Positions 25,941 through 36,260 are shown, numbered from the stretch's first letter. The stretch: 64,000 nt of DNA from Spirochaetota bacterium (GCA_017302015.1 JAFLEE010000011.1:1-64000); one strand, 5' to 3'. Program-made: numbers and translations. The notes: a model not told the origin generated them from the letters alone.

Positions 25941-28900
25941 ATGCGCTTAAGACTTGCCCTTTTCGGCCTACTTCCGCTTTTTTATCTCGTCTTTCCTCAA
26001 AAGACGAATGTGGTGGTGACGCACATCGATTTCGAAAACCGCTCGATGGCAGGATGGGGCGCGGAAGGCGATGCCAGCACGTTCACCTGGTCGCTCGATG
26101 AAGAGCGACCCCACGGCGGCCAGGTTTCGGCCCGCTTCGAAGTGACCGGGAAAGCCCTGGGTGCCCGGCGGCGTCATCTGTGGGTGGGTTTTCCCAAGGG
26201 AATGGAAGTCGCCCGCATCACCGTGAGATTTTTCTTGCGCACGCGAAACCTTCAGCCGGGCGACCTCACCTTCAACATGCTCGAGCGGAATGCGAGTGGG
26301 GTGTTGGGATGGGCACAGGGTAAAAACCCCTTCCTGACCCCGACCTGTTGCGAATCATGGACCCTGATCGAGGCCTCGGGCGACCTGACCAAGGGCCTCA
26401 CCGGAGTGACCCTTTACTGGAGCGTCCTTCGCAAAGGCCTCGAACAAGGGGCCTTCTGGATCGATGACCTCAGTGTTGAAGTCCTGCCCGCCGCGCCGAC
26501 CATCACCTTTCATTCCGGGGAACGCGGCCATCTCATCTCCAAGATCCAGGGGCATATGCGTGTGACCTTTCCCGATGCCTCCAACTTAAGCGGCGGCCGG
26601 GTGCTCGTAAGCGACGAATATGGCAAAACTATTGACTCCATCACAGTGCCTTCCGGCGCGTCCGTGGCCGGGGTCGCGCTGCCGGGTCGGGGGTATTACC
26701 ACCTCAATGCCTCGGGTGTATACCCAAGCGGCCGCTTGACGGGTCAAACCGGCGCCGCCGTGCTTGGACCCCCACCGTCCGAAGACCTACGCCTGTCGTC
26801 GCGATTGGGCTTTTTCAGCGTCCGGGACCTTCCCGAGGCCGCGATCAAAGTCGGCACGGGGTGGAACCGGAAATTCCTGTCGTGGAATATCAGCCGGAAA
26901 AATGGCGCCTTGGTCTACACCGGGCCCTCCAATCTGCTCCAAATGCCGACGAACCAGAACTGGATCCTCTGCTTTGACGGCCTGCCGGATTGGATGAGTT
27001 CGCCCCCGTCCGGAAGCGGGATGATTCCCGGAAAGTTTTATGCCCCAACAGATTGGGATGAACTGCGTCGGGCCGTTCGTCTCATTCTCGACCGCCCGCG
27101 AACGATAAGGTTTTTAGAAGTGATGAACGAGCCGGACGGAAACTGGAAAGGCACGGCAGCGGAACTCGTGAAATACCACCGGGTCATCGCCGAAGCCGCG
27201 CACTCGATTGATCCCACGCTGCGGGTGCTCGGCCCCTGCCCCTACAGTATAAGACTACCCGATCTCGACGCCTGGGTACGCCTCGGCATGCTCGATCCAC
27301 TCGACGGCCTTGCCATCCACGCCTACGTGAACGGCACCCCGCCCGAGGTCGAGTTCATCGAAAAAATCGTGGGGCTCAAGACTTACCTGTCATCTATCGG
27401 TCGAGCATCCTTACCAATCTATTTCACCGAGTTCGGTTGGACCACGGCCGAAGGTACCTGGCAGAAACCCGTGGATGAACTGACGCAAGCCCGCTACCTG
27501 GCACGTTCCTTGGGCCTGTGTTCGGCCCAAGGCATCGATGCACTCTGCTATTTCTGCCTGCTGTATCACCCGGCGCCTAACCCCGGCGAACTCAATTTTT
27601 CTGTGCTTCGCTCCGATGAAACCCCCAAGCCGTCTTTCGCGGCCTATGCCAACCTGACCCGTCGCCTCGCGGGATGTGAGCGCGGTGGTCGCTGGTGGCG
27701 CCTGTCACCCGAATCGCATCTATTGGTCTTCCGCCGGGGAGCGACGGCGGTCGCCATGGCGTGGGATACCTCGACGAACACCGAAGTGGGTTCACCGACC
27801 GGCCTCACTGAACTCGCCGACATGATGGGGCGGCCGCTGCCATTCAAAGGGCCACAGCTTTCCATCGGGCCGTCCCCGGTGTATTTCGAACTACCCGATT
27901 CCAATTTCATCGACCCCGTCGTGCTGCCTTCCGTCACGCTACTCCTTGGCCGCTCACTTCCGTGCGCCCTTTCAGACCTTGTGGGGGTCCCCACCCTTTC
28001 GGTGGAAGGTGGCATGCTGAAGGCCTCCACCCAGGCCCATCCGGGTTCTTATCTTGTGCTCGGCAGAAGCGGTGGAACTTGGAAGGCCCAACCCGTCGTA
28101 CTCCACTCGCCGCTGGAGATTGAGGGATGCTACCTGGAATGGCCATCGACGGCAACACCACGCCTGGCGGTGGCACTGCGTTCGGGTTTCGAAGCGCCGC
28201 TTCAAGTAAAAGTGCGCGCCGCATGCGAAAACGCCCGCGACCTCTTCGGCGGCCCCTACTCGCTCTCGAATCAAGACAGGCTCAAAGTCGCCTTGCCATT
28301 GGATACCTTTCGCCACGGCCAGCGTTATTTCGGAAAGTTGTTCGCCGACGCACTGTACGGGTCGGTCTTTCAACAAGGCAGCGCACCGTTTGATTTCACC
28401 CTGCTGCCGTGTCTTCCGGGCGAACTCACCGAAGCAACTTCGTTCATGGATATCAGTTCGTGGGATCCCTTCGGCGATGAGTTGGTGGATGGGCGCCTCC
28501 AACGCGGTGACTGCGCCGCCCAAATCAGATTCACCTACGACGATGCGGGCCTGCACGTCGCCGCATTCGTTCAGGACGATACCCATCTTCAATCGTGGAC
28601 GGCGGCGGAAATGTGGAAAGGGGATTCCCTGCAACTCGCCTTCGACCTCGATCGCGACTCTCCTTGGCTTCCCAATTCCGGCCGATATTTCAACGGGCAC
28701 CGGGTGTTTGAATACGGCTTGGCCAAGGGCGAGTCAGGTGTCATGAACTGGCGCTGGGTTTCGTATTCCGACCTCCCCACTTCCGTATCGGAAAAACGAA
28801 TGGCAACCACGGTCATTCGGGAAGGCACCGTGACCCGCTACGAAATAAACTTCCCGTGGGTGACGCTCGGTTTGGAGCGTCGCCCTACTCCTGGGCGAAC

Positions 28901-29027
28901 TTTTGGTATCGCAGTCGCCGTGAACGACTTGGATGCCAACGGCGGAAAACGACACGGGCTCAGGCTATTTCACGGCATCGTCGAAGCGAAAGACCCCACT
29001 CGCTTTGGCGCACTGAACTTCCGTTGA
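25941..29027 (+). CDS. Large secreted clan A glycosidase (GH39-like) with binding modules at both ends
   Basis: The protein has 1028 residues. A signal peptide (about 1-20) is followed by a jelly-roll module (25-185), an Ig-like linker (195-270), a TIM barrel (about 275-600) and a C-terminal CBM9-like module (about 830-1028, with WDPFGDELVDGRL and MWKGDSLQLAFDLD). Predicted catalytic glutamates are E397 in EVMNEPDGNW and E497 in YFTEFGWTT, 100 residues apart as expected in clan A. The family 39 call is by overall look; family 5 or an unclassified family is also possible. It starts 1 bp after the stand-alone binding protein, so the two are an operon, with AraC divergent. Confidence 0.75.
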   Translation: MRLRLALFGLLPLFYLVFPQKTNVVVTHIDFENRSMAGWGAEGDASTFTWSLDEERPHGGQVSARFEVTGKALGARRRHLWVGFPKGMEVARITVRFFLRTRNLQPGDLTFNMLERNASGVLGWAQGKNPFLTPTCCESWTLIEASGDLTKGLTGVTLYWSVLRKGLEQGAFWIDDLSVEVLPAAPTITFHSGERGHLISKIQGHMRVTFPDASNLSGGRVLVSDEYGKTIDSITVPSGASVAGVALPGRGYYHLNASGVYPSGRLTGQTGAAVLGPPPSEDLRLSSRLGFFSVRDLPEAAIKVGTGWNRKFLSWNISRKNGALVYTGPSNLLQMPTNQNWILCFDGLPDWMSSPPSGSGMIPGKFYAPTDWDELRRAVRLILDRPRTIRFLEVMNEPDGNWKGTAAELVKYHRVIAEAAHSIDPTLRVLGPCPYSIRLPDLDAWVRLGMLDPLDGLAIHAYVNGTPPEVEFIEKIVGLKTYLSSIGRASLPIYFTEFGWTTAEGTWQKPVDELTQARYLARSLGLCSAQGIDALCYFCLLYHPAPNPGELNFSVLRSDETPKPSFAAYANLTRRLAGCERGGRWWRLSPESHLLVFRRGATAVAMAWDTSTNTEVGSPTGLTELADMMGRPLPFKGPQLSIGPSPVYFELPDSNFIDPVVLPSVTLLLGRSLPCALSDLVGVPTLSVEGGMLKASTQAHPGSYLVLGRSGGTWKAQPVVLHSPLEIEGCYLEWPSTATPRLAVALRSGFEAPLQVKVRAACENARDLFGGPYSLSNQDRLKVALPLDTFRHGQRYFGKLFADALYGSVFQQGSAPFDFTLLPCLPGELTEATSFMDISSWDPFGDELVDGRLQRGDCAAQIRFTYDDAGLHVAAFVQDDTHLQSWTAAEMWKGDSLQLAFDLDRDSPWLPNSGRYFNGHRVFEYGLAKGESGVMNWRWVSYSDLPTSVSEKRMATTVIREGTVTRYEINFPWVTLGLERRPTPGRTFGIAVAVNDLDANGGKRHGLRLFHGIVEAKDPTRFGALNFR

Positions 29028-29188
29028 CGCCGTTCTCGCGTTTGCGATCTGGCACCCGCCCATAACGGCTGGGTGACATTCTTGTCTACTTTTCTTAACG
29101 CTGCTAAAAAGTCAGCACTATTCACGTTTAGAATCCTGGAGGAAGCCATGCCATTTTGTTTCGACTGTATGTCCAGCCATGATTTACC

Positions 29189-29880
29189 CAGCCCATTCTC
29201 CATGATTTGAGAAAAGGCACGACAATATTTCGAATCCCACGCTTGTGTATGCCTATCTTGCCAGCCCGAATCCTTCTTGCGATGGTATCGCGGTTGCCTC
29301 ACTCACATGGGGGTGTTTCTTCAGGCCGGCAGATGGTTTTCAAGTTCGTGGCCAGGTGTTTTCGGACAGATTGAGATATTTGCCCCCTGAATCGACTCGG
29401 ATCCGGTATGGCTCGGTGGAAAACCTTAAAGGGTGTATAGCCGAAAGGGCCGTATGCTGCCGATTATTGTAGTCGGCGATCGCGGTCGGCAAAAATACGG
29501 TCACGGCTCTTTAGTCGCGTAGGGGAAACGTGAAGAGGAAGCGATACTTCAGGGTAAAGTTCCCCGCCTCGACCATGCTGTTTCTAGCCATGATGTCTCG
29601 CTGGGCGACGAGGTGGCGAACCTGGGCAAGATTCCGCAAGGTGTTCTCGGAGCCGTCGTCCGTAAGCCGCATCTTGACCTAGGCCAATCCATTCTATAGG
29701 GTGGGTCGTGAAAGCCAACTCAAGCGTGGCCAGAGCGTTTTTGGCGGAGAGGACTTCGTGGGCGCTGAAGGCCAGGATACATCTGGAAAAGTTGTCGAGG
29801 ACCAAGTGGATATAGACTCGGAGATGGTCGAGTGGGCGGAAAACCGTGGTAACTCGCGCACGTCTCGATTCCCACCGAGG
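29189..29880 (-). mobile_element. Decayed IS copy 1: DDE transposase remnant with its 3' end
   Basis: Read on the minus strand, pieces of an integrase-type transposase appear in order: RVYIHLVLDNFSRCILAF (about 29830), LTDDGSEN (about 29680), SMVEAGNFTLKYRFLF (about 29550), then LPTAIADYNN and the tail. The D, D and E catalytic positions are all recognisable, but frame shifts and stops make the gene dead. The N-terminal part beyond about 29880 is absent. The outer end starts CAGCCCATTC and contains TTTGAGAAAA. The 29189-29495 part is repeated closely at 36609 and more loosely at 47786. Confidence 0.7.
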
Positions 29881-30028
29881 TGGAGGAGGCTTTCCGGGCG
29901 CTCCAGGCGGAGTTTCCGACTTCGATGCGGCAGGCAGAGGGCCGCTGGGCCTCACCGATGCCGCCAAGGGATGCGACGGATGCGAGAACGGCGAACTCCA
30001 CCTGAAGTCGGGCAAGCGGCGATAAACG

Positions 30029-30347
30029 GTGAAAACACCCGCATCGCCGGGCTCACCACCGAATGGTCAGCCGGCGACCGCGTCGCGGGTGGCTTCCAGG
30101 GCCGAACGGAATTCCTGCGGCCTGCCAAGCACACCAACGAGTGGTCCATCCTTTCGGTCGGGCCCGCGATGGGCAAAATCATCGACGCCACCGGCAAGGT
30201 CACCGGCCCACGTTCACCGCCGCCGCCATCCTCGCCGCGCTGGCGCTCCGTTTCTCGATCTACGTCTACTTCCAGTTCAACCAGCTCGGCGGGACGAAAC
30301 ACGAGGTCGCGCCCCTGGAAGCGGAAATCGAGCCCGAAGAAGGCTGA
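30029..30347 (+). pseudogene. Frame-disrupted gene remnant with a membrane-like tail
   Basis: Two frames look coding in turn. The first reads ENTRIAGLTTEWSAGDRVAG and continues to SVGPAMGKIIDATGKVTGP. After a shift near 30215 the other frame reads FTAAAILAALALRFSIYVYF, which is hydrophobic, and ends EAEIEPEEG and a stop. No family is recognised. The region sits between the IS remnant and an AraC gene and is probably decayed. Confidence 0.35.
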
Positions 30348-30439
30348 GCGCCGCAAGGCCCCTGGAGCGCAGCGAGCCCATGGAAACCTTGGACGCCCTC
30401 CCATCAACCGCTATCGCGCAGGAAATTGACGATACGCCC

Positions 30440-31270
30440 TTAACGGCGGGCCCGGCGGTATTCGCGCGGCGAGAGCCCCAGGGCCTGCTTGAAGGCCCGC
30501 GAAAAATGAAACGCGTCAAAGAACCCGAGCATTTCGGCGAGCTGGGTAAGTTTTGGGGGCTCGGGTGAGGCGAGGCGCCGCGCGGCCTCGCCCAGGATGA
30601 GCCGCTGGCGGAAACGCGCGAGGCCCACGCCGGTGCGGGCCTTGAAGGCGCGCTTGAAGGTGGAGCGGCTCAAGTGGGCGCGGGCCGCGAGCTCCTTCTC
30701 GGGGCGCCGGGCCCAGGGGGCGCGCAAGAGCTCCTCGAAGACCCGGTCGAAGTGGGGGAGCCGCGTTTCAACGGCAGGCTCCACCGATAGCTCGGCGAGG
30801 AGCTGGGCGAGGAGGGCCTCGGCCTTGAGGCGCTCCCGCGGGAAGCCGGACTGGGCGCGGCGCACCAGCTCTTCCGCCATAAGCCGCCATTCGGGGCGGC
30901 CGTGCCCCGGGGTATGGAACGGAATTAGCAGGCGCTGGCCCGGCCCGGGTGGGAGCTCGTGGTACCAGCGGTCGGCGCGGGCGGGAGAGCAGTAGAGGGC
31001 CCACGCGGCATAGGGGCCGGGCGGGCGAGGGGTGGGGTATTCACGCCCCGGCAGGTAGCACACCACGTCGCCCGGCCCCACTTCCACGCGCCGGTCGCGG
31101 TCCACGAGGAGCCGGGTGCCCGCGTGCTGGACGTAGAGGTAGGGTGACCCGGGCCGGAAGACCTCGTCCCAATTCCCGAAGGGGGGCTGGCGCCGCACCT
31201 CGAGGGCATCGAGGACGCGGCGGCGCTCGGGGAGCGAAAGGCCCGCATAACCCATGAGCCAAATATACAT
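30440..31270 (-). CDS. AraC-family transcriptional regulator
   Basis: This 276-residue protein has a cupin-like sensor (VEVGPGDVVCYLPGREY) and a C-terminal double HTH (ELAARAHLSRSTFKRAFKA and LAEMLGFFDAFHFSRAFKQ, then LGLSPREYR). It is very rich in Arg and Ala, in line with the locally high GC. It is divergent, 84 bp away, from the LamG-GH16 gene and the sulfatase behind it, and so is the likely regulator of that unit. Confidence 0.87.
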   Translation of the reverse strand: MYIWLMGYAGLSLPERRRVLDALEVRRQPPFGNWDEVFRPGSPYLYVQHAGTRLLVDRDRRVEVGPGDVVCYLPGREYPTPRPPGPYAAWALYCSPARADRWYHELPPGPGQRLLIPFHTPGHGRPEWRLMAEELVRRAQSGFPRERLKAEALLAQLLAELSVEPAVETRLPHFDRVFEELLRAPWARRPEKELAARAHLSRSTFKRAFKARTGVGLARFRQRLILGEAARRLASPEPPKLTQLAEMLGFFDAFHFSRAFKQALGLSPREYRRARR

Positions 31271-31354
31271 GTTTTTACAGGCGCCATCAATGGACAGGGC
31301 TCGCCGGCGGGGCTACCCTGAAGGAAGGCGCACCGCGCGCCTTGGAGTCCGCCC

Positions 31355-32929
31355 ATGCAATCCCGCCTCCTCCTCCCCGGCCTCACGCTCTGGGCCACCC
31401 TGGCCGCCGCCGAGCCCGCCGCGCTGCTCTTCCACGCCAACTTCGACGGGGGCCTCGATGCCAGCATGGCCAAGGGGGCGGCTAAAGCGATGGTCTCGGG
31501 CCGCGTCGCGCTCGTGGAGGGGCATGCGGGGAAAGGCGTTTCAATAGAGGCAAAAGGGTTCCTTTCCTACGTCGCCGCAGGGAACCTGCTCCCCGGGCGG
31601 GGGAGCGTCTGTTTCTGGTTCAAACCGCTCGCCCCGGTTCAGAGCCGGGCCGGCTGGGACCGCCTCTTCGATATCCACGGGGCCACCGACAAGGAAAACT
31701 GCATCCGCATTCACTTCATGAAGGGGGCGCCCAAGCTGTACGCCGCCCTGGCCTCCCGCGTGCGCGCAAGCCTCACCTCATTCGCAGACGTCTCGGATTG
31801 GAGCGCGGGGCGCTGGCGCCATGTGGCGTTCACCTGGGATGGCGCCTCCGCGCGGCTCTACCTCGATGGCGGGCTCGTCGCGCACACCGTAGACCCGGTG
31901 CTCCCCGAGGCGCTCGAAAGCGCCTTCTACCTCGGGAGCCGAAAAGAGGGCGGCGAGGAATCCCGCGGTGTTTTCGATGAGCTCCGCGTCTATTCCGGCC
32001 CACTTGCAGGGCGCGAGGTGGCGGCCCTGGCCGGGCTGGACGCGGCGGAGGCCTCGCGTGTGGAGCTGCTCAACGAGGCCAAGCTGCGCTACCTCGACAC
32101 GCCGCTAGTCACCTTTCGCATCAGCGGCCCGCTCCCGCCGCCGCCGAGCCGGGTGAGCGAGCGTTTCCCGCTCTCAGACCAGGAGAACCGGGGCGGCTGG
32201 GCCCTCGTCGACGCCTTCAGCGACGAATTCACCGGGGCCCGCATGGATGCCTCCAAGTGGAGCAATACCATCGACAGCTGGGGGCAGTGGGAATGGCGCG
32301 CCGAGAACACCTGGCATGAAAACGGGTTCCTCAAGGTACGGATGCTGTACACCAACCTGGGCAACGGGCGCTACTACACCTCGGGCACCTATCGAAGCCT
32401 GGGCACCATCCGCTACGGCTATTTCGAGTGCCGCATGAAGGGCAGCACGGTCAACCCTGGCACCTGTCCCGCCTTCTGGCTCTTCTGCAACGACGCCGAC
32501 CGCTGGACGGAAATCGACTGGCTCGAGTTGGGGCAACAATACAGCAACAAGGCATACCAGAGCCCGGCCAACGTGCTCGATTACACCCTGCACCTGTTCA
32601 AGCATCCCCGGTTCCATAATCCCTCTCAGGCGAAGGGGCAGGTGCCCGGGCATTACCAGCACAGCTTGCTCGGCTACGAGGCGCCTTTCAATCCCTCCGA
32701 GGGCTTCCACGTGTACGGGGGCCTCTGGACCCCGACGGAAATCAGCATCTTCCTCGACGGTGTGAAACTGGTGACGCGCACCAATGACTACTGGGACCAG
32801 CCGCTGTGGCTCATCCTATCCATGGGGGTTCGCAATCCCTATCTAAAGCAGCCTTCGGGCGAGGGTTTCCCCGCGCTTTGGGAAATTGACTACGTGCGCA
32901 CCTGGAAGAACGCGGCGACCCGAAATTGA
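31355..32929 (+). CDS. Secreted LamG + GH16 polysaccharide hydrolase
   Basis: The protein has 524 residues. A signal peptide (1-18) precedes a LamG/concanavalin-like domain at about 20-230 (WRHVAFTWDGASARLYLDG is the signature) and a GH16 catalytic domain at about 275-518. The catalytic motif is E386-x-D388-x-x-E391 in TEIDWLE, the ExDxxE form found in agarases, porphyranases and kappa-carrageenases. An adjacent sulfatase supports a sulfated galactan as substrate; that is inference. The ExDxxE glutamates are the nucleophile and the acid/base. Confidence 0.85.
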   Translation: MQSRLLLPGLTLWATLAAAEPAALLFHANFDGGLDASMAKGAAKAMVSGRVALVEGHAGKGVSIEAKGFLSYVAAGNLLPGRGSVCFWFKPLAPVQSRAGWDRLFDIHGATDKENCIRIHFMKGAPKLYAALASRVRASLTSFADVSDWSAGRWRHVAFTWDGASARLYLDGGLVAHTVDPVLPEALESAFYLGSRKEGGEESRGVFDELRVYSGPLAGREVAALAGLDAAEASRVELLNEAKLRYLDTPLVTFRISGPLPPPPSRVSERFPLSDQENRGGWALVDAFSDEFTGARMDASKWSNTIDSWGQWEWRAENTWHENGFLKVRMLYTNLGNGRYYTSGTYRSLGTIRYGYFECRMKGSTVNPGTCPAFWLFCNDADRWTEIDWLELGQQYSNKAYQSPANVLDYTLHLFKHPRFHNPSQAKGQVPGHYQHSLLGYEAPFNPSEGFHVYGGLWTPTEISIFLDGVKLVTRTNDYWDQPLWLILSMGVRNPYLKQPSGEGFPALWEIDYVRTWKNAATRN

Positions 32930-33011
32930 GCGTCATCCAGTATCATACTCGCGGCGCGTCACGCTTGCCCCTCCGGCATGGGCTGCAGCGCATGGTTTAC
33001 AGGAGCTCCCA

Positions 33012-34529
33012 TTGAACAGCCAGATGAAGCGCAACATCCTCGTCATCCTCTGCGACCAGCTGAGGAAAGACTTCCTTTCCTGCTACGGGTGCAAGGCCAT
33101 CCCCACCCCCGCCCTCGACAGCCTGGCCGCCTGCGGGGTGGTGTTCGACAACGCGCTCACCGTATCCCCGGTGTGCGCCCCCGCGCGCGCCTCGATGATG
33201 ACGGGCCGCTACGTCAGCGACCACGGCGTATGGACGAACGACCTGCCCTTTCGCGAAGGGCTGGAATACCTGCCCGAGCGTATGAACGCGCTCGGCTATG
33301 CCACCGGGTGTTTCGGAAAATTGCATCACTACCCTGCGAATGACGCCAAAGGCTTCCAGCATGTGCGGCTTACCGAGGAGAACCGCCTCGGTGAGGAGGA
33401 TGGCTACCTGCGTTGGTTGAGAGCCCGCCGGCCAGGGGTGACGAACGTCTTCAACGGGAAAGGATATGAGTACAGCCTGCCGGCGGAGGAGCACTACGAG
33501 CACTGGGTGGTCGACGAAGCCCTGACGTTCATGAAAGCCGGGCGAGGCTCAGCGCCCTTTTTCGCCTGGGTCTCCTTCCAGGGGCCCCATGACCCGGTCC
33601 ACCCCCCCAAGGCCTTCAAGGGCTCGGTGGATGGCGCCTTACTTCCGCAACCCATTTCCGCCTGCCCCGACGAGGGCGAGGTCATCCGCTACCGGCGCGC
33701 CTGCGCCGGCGTCACCAAGGACCGGGCAGCGCTCATGGAGAAGCGTGTGGCGTACGGGGATTTCATCCACTATATCGATACACAAATCGGCCGCATCCTC
33801 GACGGCCTGAAAGAAGAAGGGCTCTGGGAGTCGACCACGGTCCTCTTCAGCGCCGACCACGGCGACCTGCTGGGGGACCACGGGCTCATGCAGAAGGGCC
33901 CCTACCCGTACCGCGGCCAGCTGGACGTGCCCCTCATCCTCGCCAACCAGCCCGGCGTGGAGGCGGGCCGAAGCGCAGCGCTCACGGGGAACCTCGATCT
34001 CCCCGCGACGGTCCTGGACTGCGCCGGGGACGCGCACCCCCTGGGCGTCTCGCGCTCGCTCATCCCGATGGCGCGCGGCGAGGAAGTGTCGCTGCGAAGG
34101 GTGAATTACAGCGAGTTCTGCGACTCGATCAAGACGGTGGAGGACGGGCGCTGGCGCTTCTCCTATTTCCCGTTCACGGGGAAACGGATGTTATTCGACA
34201 AGCGAGCGGATACGGATGAGCTGGTGAACCTCTCTGGCCGCGGGGAACTGGCCGGGCTCGAGGCGGGATTCCTGGCCGCGGTGCTCGACCACCTGATCGT
34301 GGCCAAGGGGGTACGGGTGGAAGCCCACGATCTGGTACCGGCCCAGCAGGAAGGCTTGTCCCGCCTCGCTCCCGGCTGGCGTGAAGGATTCGAGGTCGCG
34401 TTTCCCTTGTCGGCCCTTGAGCGAGAGCGCCTGCGCGGGGAAGGCCTGGACACGGAATACCTCGACTTTTGCAGGGCGAAGCCGGTCCTGCGCTGCTACG
34501 CGAAACCCTACTGGAAGACGGGCCTCTAA
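33012..34529 (+). CDS. Sulfatase (formylglycine-dependent, carbohydrate-type)
   Basis: This protein is about 505 residues long. The N-terminal NILVILCDQLRKDFLSCYGC supplies the metal-binding Asp. The active-site motif CAPARASMMTGR has the Cys (C55) that is converted to formylglycine. FSADHGDLLGDHG near the middle supplies further metal ligands. There is no signal peptide, so the enzyme would act in the cytoplasm unless exported otherwise. I chose TTG at 33012 because AGGAG lies 6 bases before it; the ATG at 33024 is the alternative. It follows the GH16 gene after 82 bp and probably removes sulfate from the released oligosaccharides. The maturation enzyme is not in the window. Confidence 0.88.
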   Translation: MNSQMKRNILVILCDQLRKDFLSCYGCKAIPTPALDSLAACGVVFDNALTVSPVCAPARASMMTGRYVSDHGVWTNDLPFREGLEYLPERMNALGYATGCFGKLHHYPANDAKGFQHVRLTEENRLGEEDGYLRWLRARRPGVTNVFNGKGYEYSLPAEEHYEHWVVDEALTFMKAGRGSAPFFAWVSFQGPHDPVHPPKAFKGSVDGALLPQPISACPDEGEVIRYRRACAGVTKDRAALMEKRVAYGDFIHYIDTQIGRILDGLKEEGLWESTTVLFSADHGDLLGDHGLMQKGPYPYRGQLDVPLILANQPGVEAGRSAALTGNLDLPATVLDCAGDAHPLGVSRSLIPMARGEEVSLRRVNYSEFCDSIKTVEDGRWRFSYFPFTGKRMLFDKRADTDELVNLSGRGELAGLEAGFLAAVLDHLIVAKGVRVEAHDLVPAQQEGLSRLAPGWREGFEVAFPLSALERERLRGEGLDTEYLDFCRAKPVLRCYAKPYWKTGL

Positions 34530-34536
34530 CGCAGCC

Positions 34537-35781
34537 TCACCAATCGCCGTACTGTCGCACCACGCCGCGCCAGAAGGCGTCGGACTCTTTGGCCAGCGTC
34601 GTCTTCCCGGCCTTGGCGCTTTGGTTCGCCGCGGCCTGCACCATGACGAGCTTGAGCCGGGGATCCACGTAAATCGACTGGCCGTACACGCCGAGTAGGG
34701 CGAAGCGCCTCTGCTCCCCGGGGAAGAGCCAGAACTGGTAGCCGTAGCCGTAGTACGGGGTGGCCTTCCCGGGCCGGAAAGCCGGCGGGACGCGCCTCCA
34801 ATCGGTGGCATCCAGGAGGTATTCGAGCGGCACGATGCGCCTGCCCTGGGGATCGTCGGGGCGCACCCCGTCGTTCGCCAGAACGATGCCGAGCCGGCCG
34901 TAATCCCTCAGCGTGGCGTTGAAATAGCCCCCGGCGAGCTCGAGGCCCGTCTTGTCGGTGCGCCACAGCGCCGAGGTCTCGGCGCCGAGCGCATGCCACA
35001 GCCGCGGGGCGAGGTAAGCGCTGAGGCTCATGCCCGTGGCCCCCCGCAGCACGGCTCCCAGCACGTAGGTCTGCGCGCCACCATAGGAAAATCGCGTTTC
35101 TGGCGACGCCTCCCGCTCGGTGATGAGCCCCACGGCCGCCTCGATTCCCTCGTGGGCGAGCGCCGCGCTGAAGCGCGCCGCATCATCCTTGCCGTCTTAT
35201 TCCTCGGTGTAGCGGGCGCCGGACGCCATCCGCAGGAGCGCGCGGAGCGTGGTCTCGCCCAACAGGGTCCCGACGAGTTTCGGGGCATACGCGGCCGCGC
35301 GGTCGTCGAGGTAGCGGAGCTTCCCCTCGCGCAGCGCCATGCCGATGGCGAGCGAGACGATGGATTTGGCCATGGAGTGGGAGACGAAGCGGTGCCCGGG
35401 CCCCCGCGCGTACTGGTAGCGCTCGACCTGGATGACCCCGTCCTTGATGATGAGGAGGCCCATGATGCGCTGGCGCGAAAGGATGTCGTCTATCACGAGG
35501 CACTGCTCGGCGCCCAGCTCCCAGCGGTATGGAGGTTCTGCCGCGGCGCGGGGAAGGGGCAGGGGGTTGCTGGAGGGCGCGAGCTCGTGGACGGAGCCCC
35601 CGGCGATTCCGGGGGTGTCGGCCAGCGCCGTGAAGGAGCCCACGCGCACCGACTCGTCGAAGAACCAGGTGCTTGCCGTGCCGACGGGATAGCCCTTGGA
35701 CTTCCCGAGCCTCTCTTCGTCCGGCGCGGCCCAGGCGACCACGCATGCGACAAGGATCGGGAAGCAGGCTTTGGGGTGCAT
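34537..35781 (-). pseudogene. Beta-lactamase-family serine hydrolase with an in-frame stop
   Basis: A 415-codon frame is broken once, by TAA at 35197-35199, between GARYTEE and DGKDDAARF. Before the stop are a signal peptide and the SxxK catalytic motif in SHSMAKSIVSLA. After it, in the same frame, come RFSYGGAQTYVLG (the Y-x-G/N position), YGYGYQFWL and a normal C-terminus. A Tyr codon is probably what was lost. No frame change is needed, so this is either a recent nonsense mutation or a sequencing error. The intact protein would be a secreted class C-like esterase or peptidase. It is convergent with the sulfatase, 7 bp away. Confidence 0.78.
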
Positions 35782-35859
35782 GGGTGGGTGCTTTCACTTG
35801 AGGACGCTTCTATTATAACGCGTCGCAACACTTGTTGAGGTGGGCGCTATATGCCGGCC

Positions 35860-36177
35860 TCAAGTGCCCGTAGCACCCCGGCCCTGGAAATCAGGAGGTA
35901 CGCTGTTGCGCCGGCGGTAGGCACCCCGTGTCATGCCCGTTTCCCGGCGGAAGGTCCTGCTGAAACGGCATTCATCCCCGAAGCCGGATTTGAGCGCGAT
36001 CACGCCGATGCGCTCGTCGGTGGTGCGCAACAGGTCCTTGGCGCGCTTCAGGCGCTCCAAGAGGACGAGCTGGGCGAAAGGCACGCCGAATAGCTCGACC
36101 ACCAGGTGCCCGGCCCGCGAGGGGGTGAGGTTGAGGCGCTGGGCGAGGGTGGAAGTGGAAAGCGCCTTTTTCACCAA
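35860..36177 (-). pseudogene. AraC regulator fragment, DNA-binding domain only
   Basis: 105 codons encode only the double HTH: LAQRLNLTPSRAGHLVVELFG and IGVIALKSGFGDECRFSRTF. The N-terminal sensor domain is missing; the sequence changes character at about 36178. The fragment could still be translated but is most likely the remains of the regulator of the adjacent serine hydrolase or sulfatase genes. Confidence 0.65.
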
Positions 36178-36260
36178 TTATAGTTGGCGCCGGGGTGGGG
36201 GCGCTTGTTCTTCCCTTTTCAGGGATTTAATTTGCGTTCCTATTAGGATACTTTTCGGTC

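Noticed and set aside
29701-30429. Plus-strand frame of 242 codons over the IS remnant
   Set aside because: The minus strand reads an ordered series of transposase motifs here. Only the 30029-30215 part of the plus frame looks coding, and it is listed separately as a remnant.
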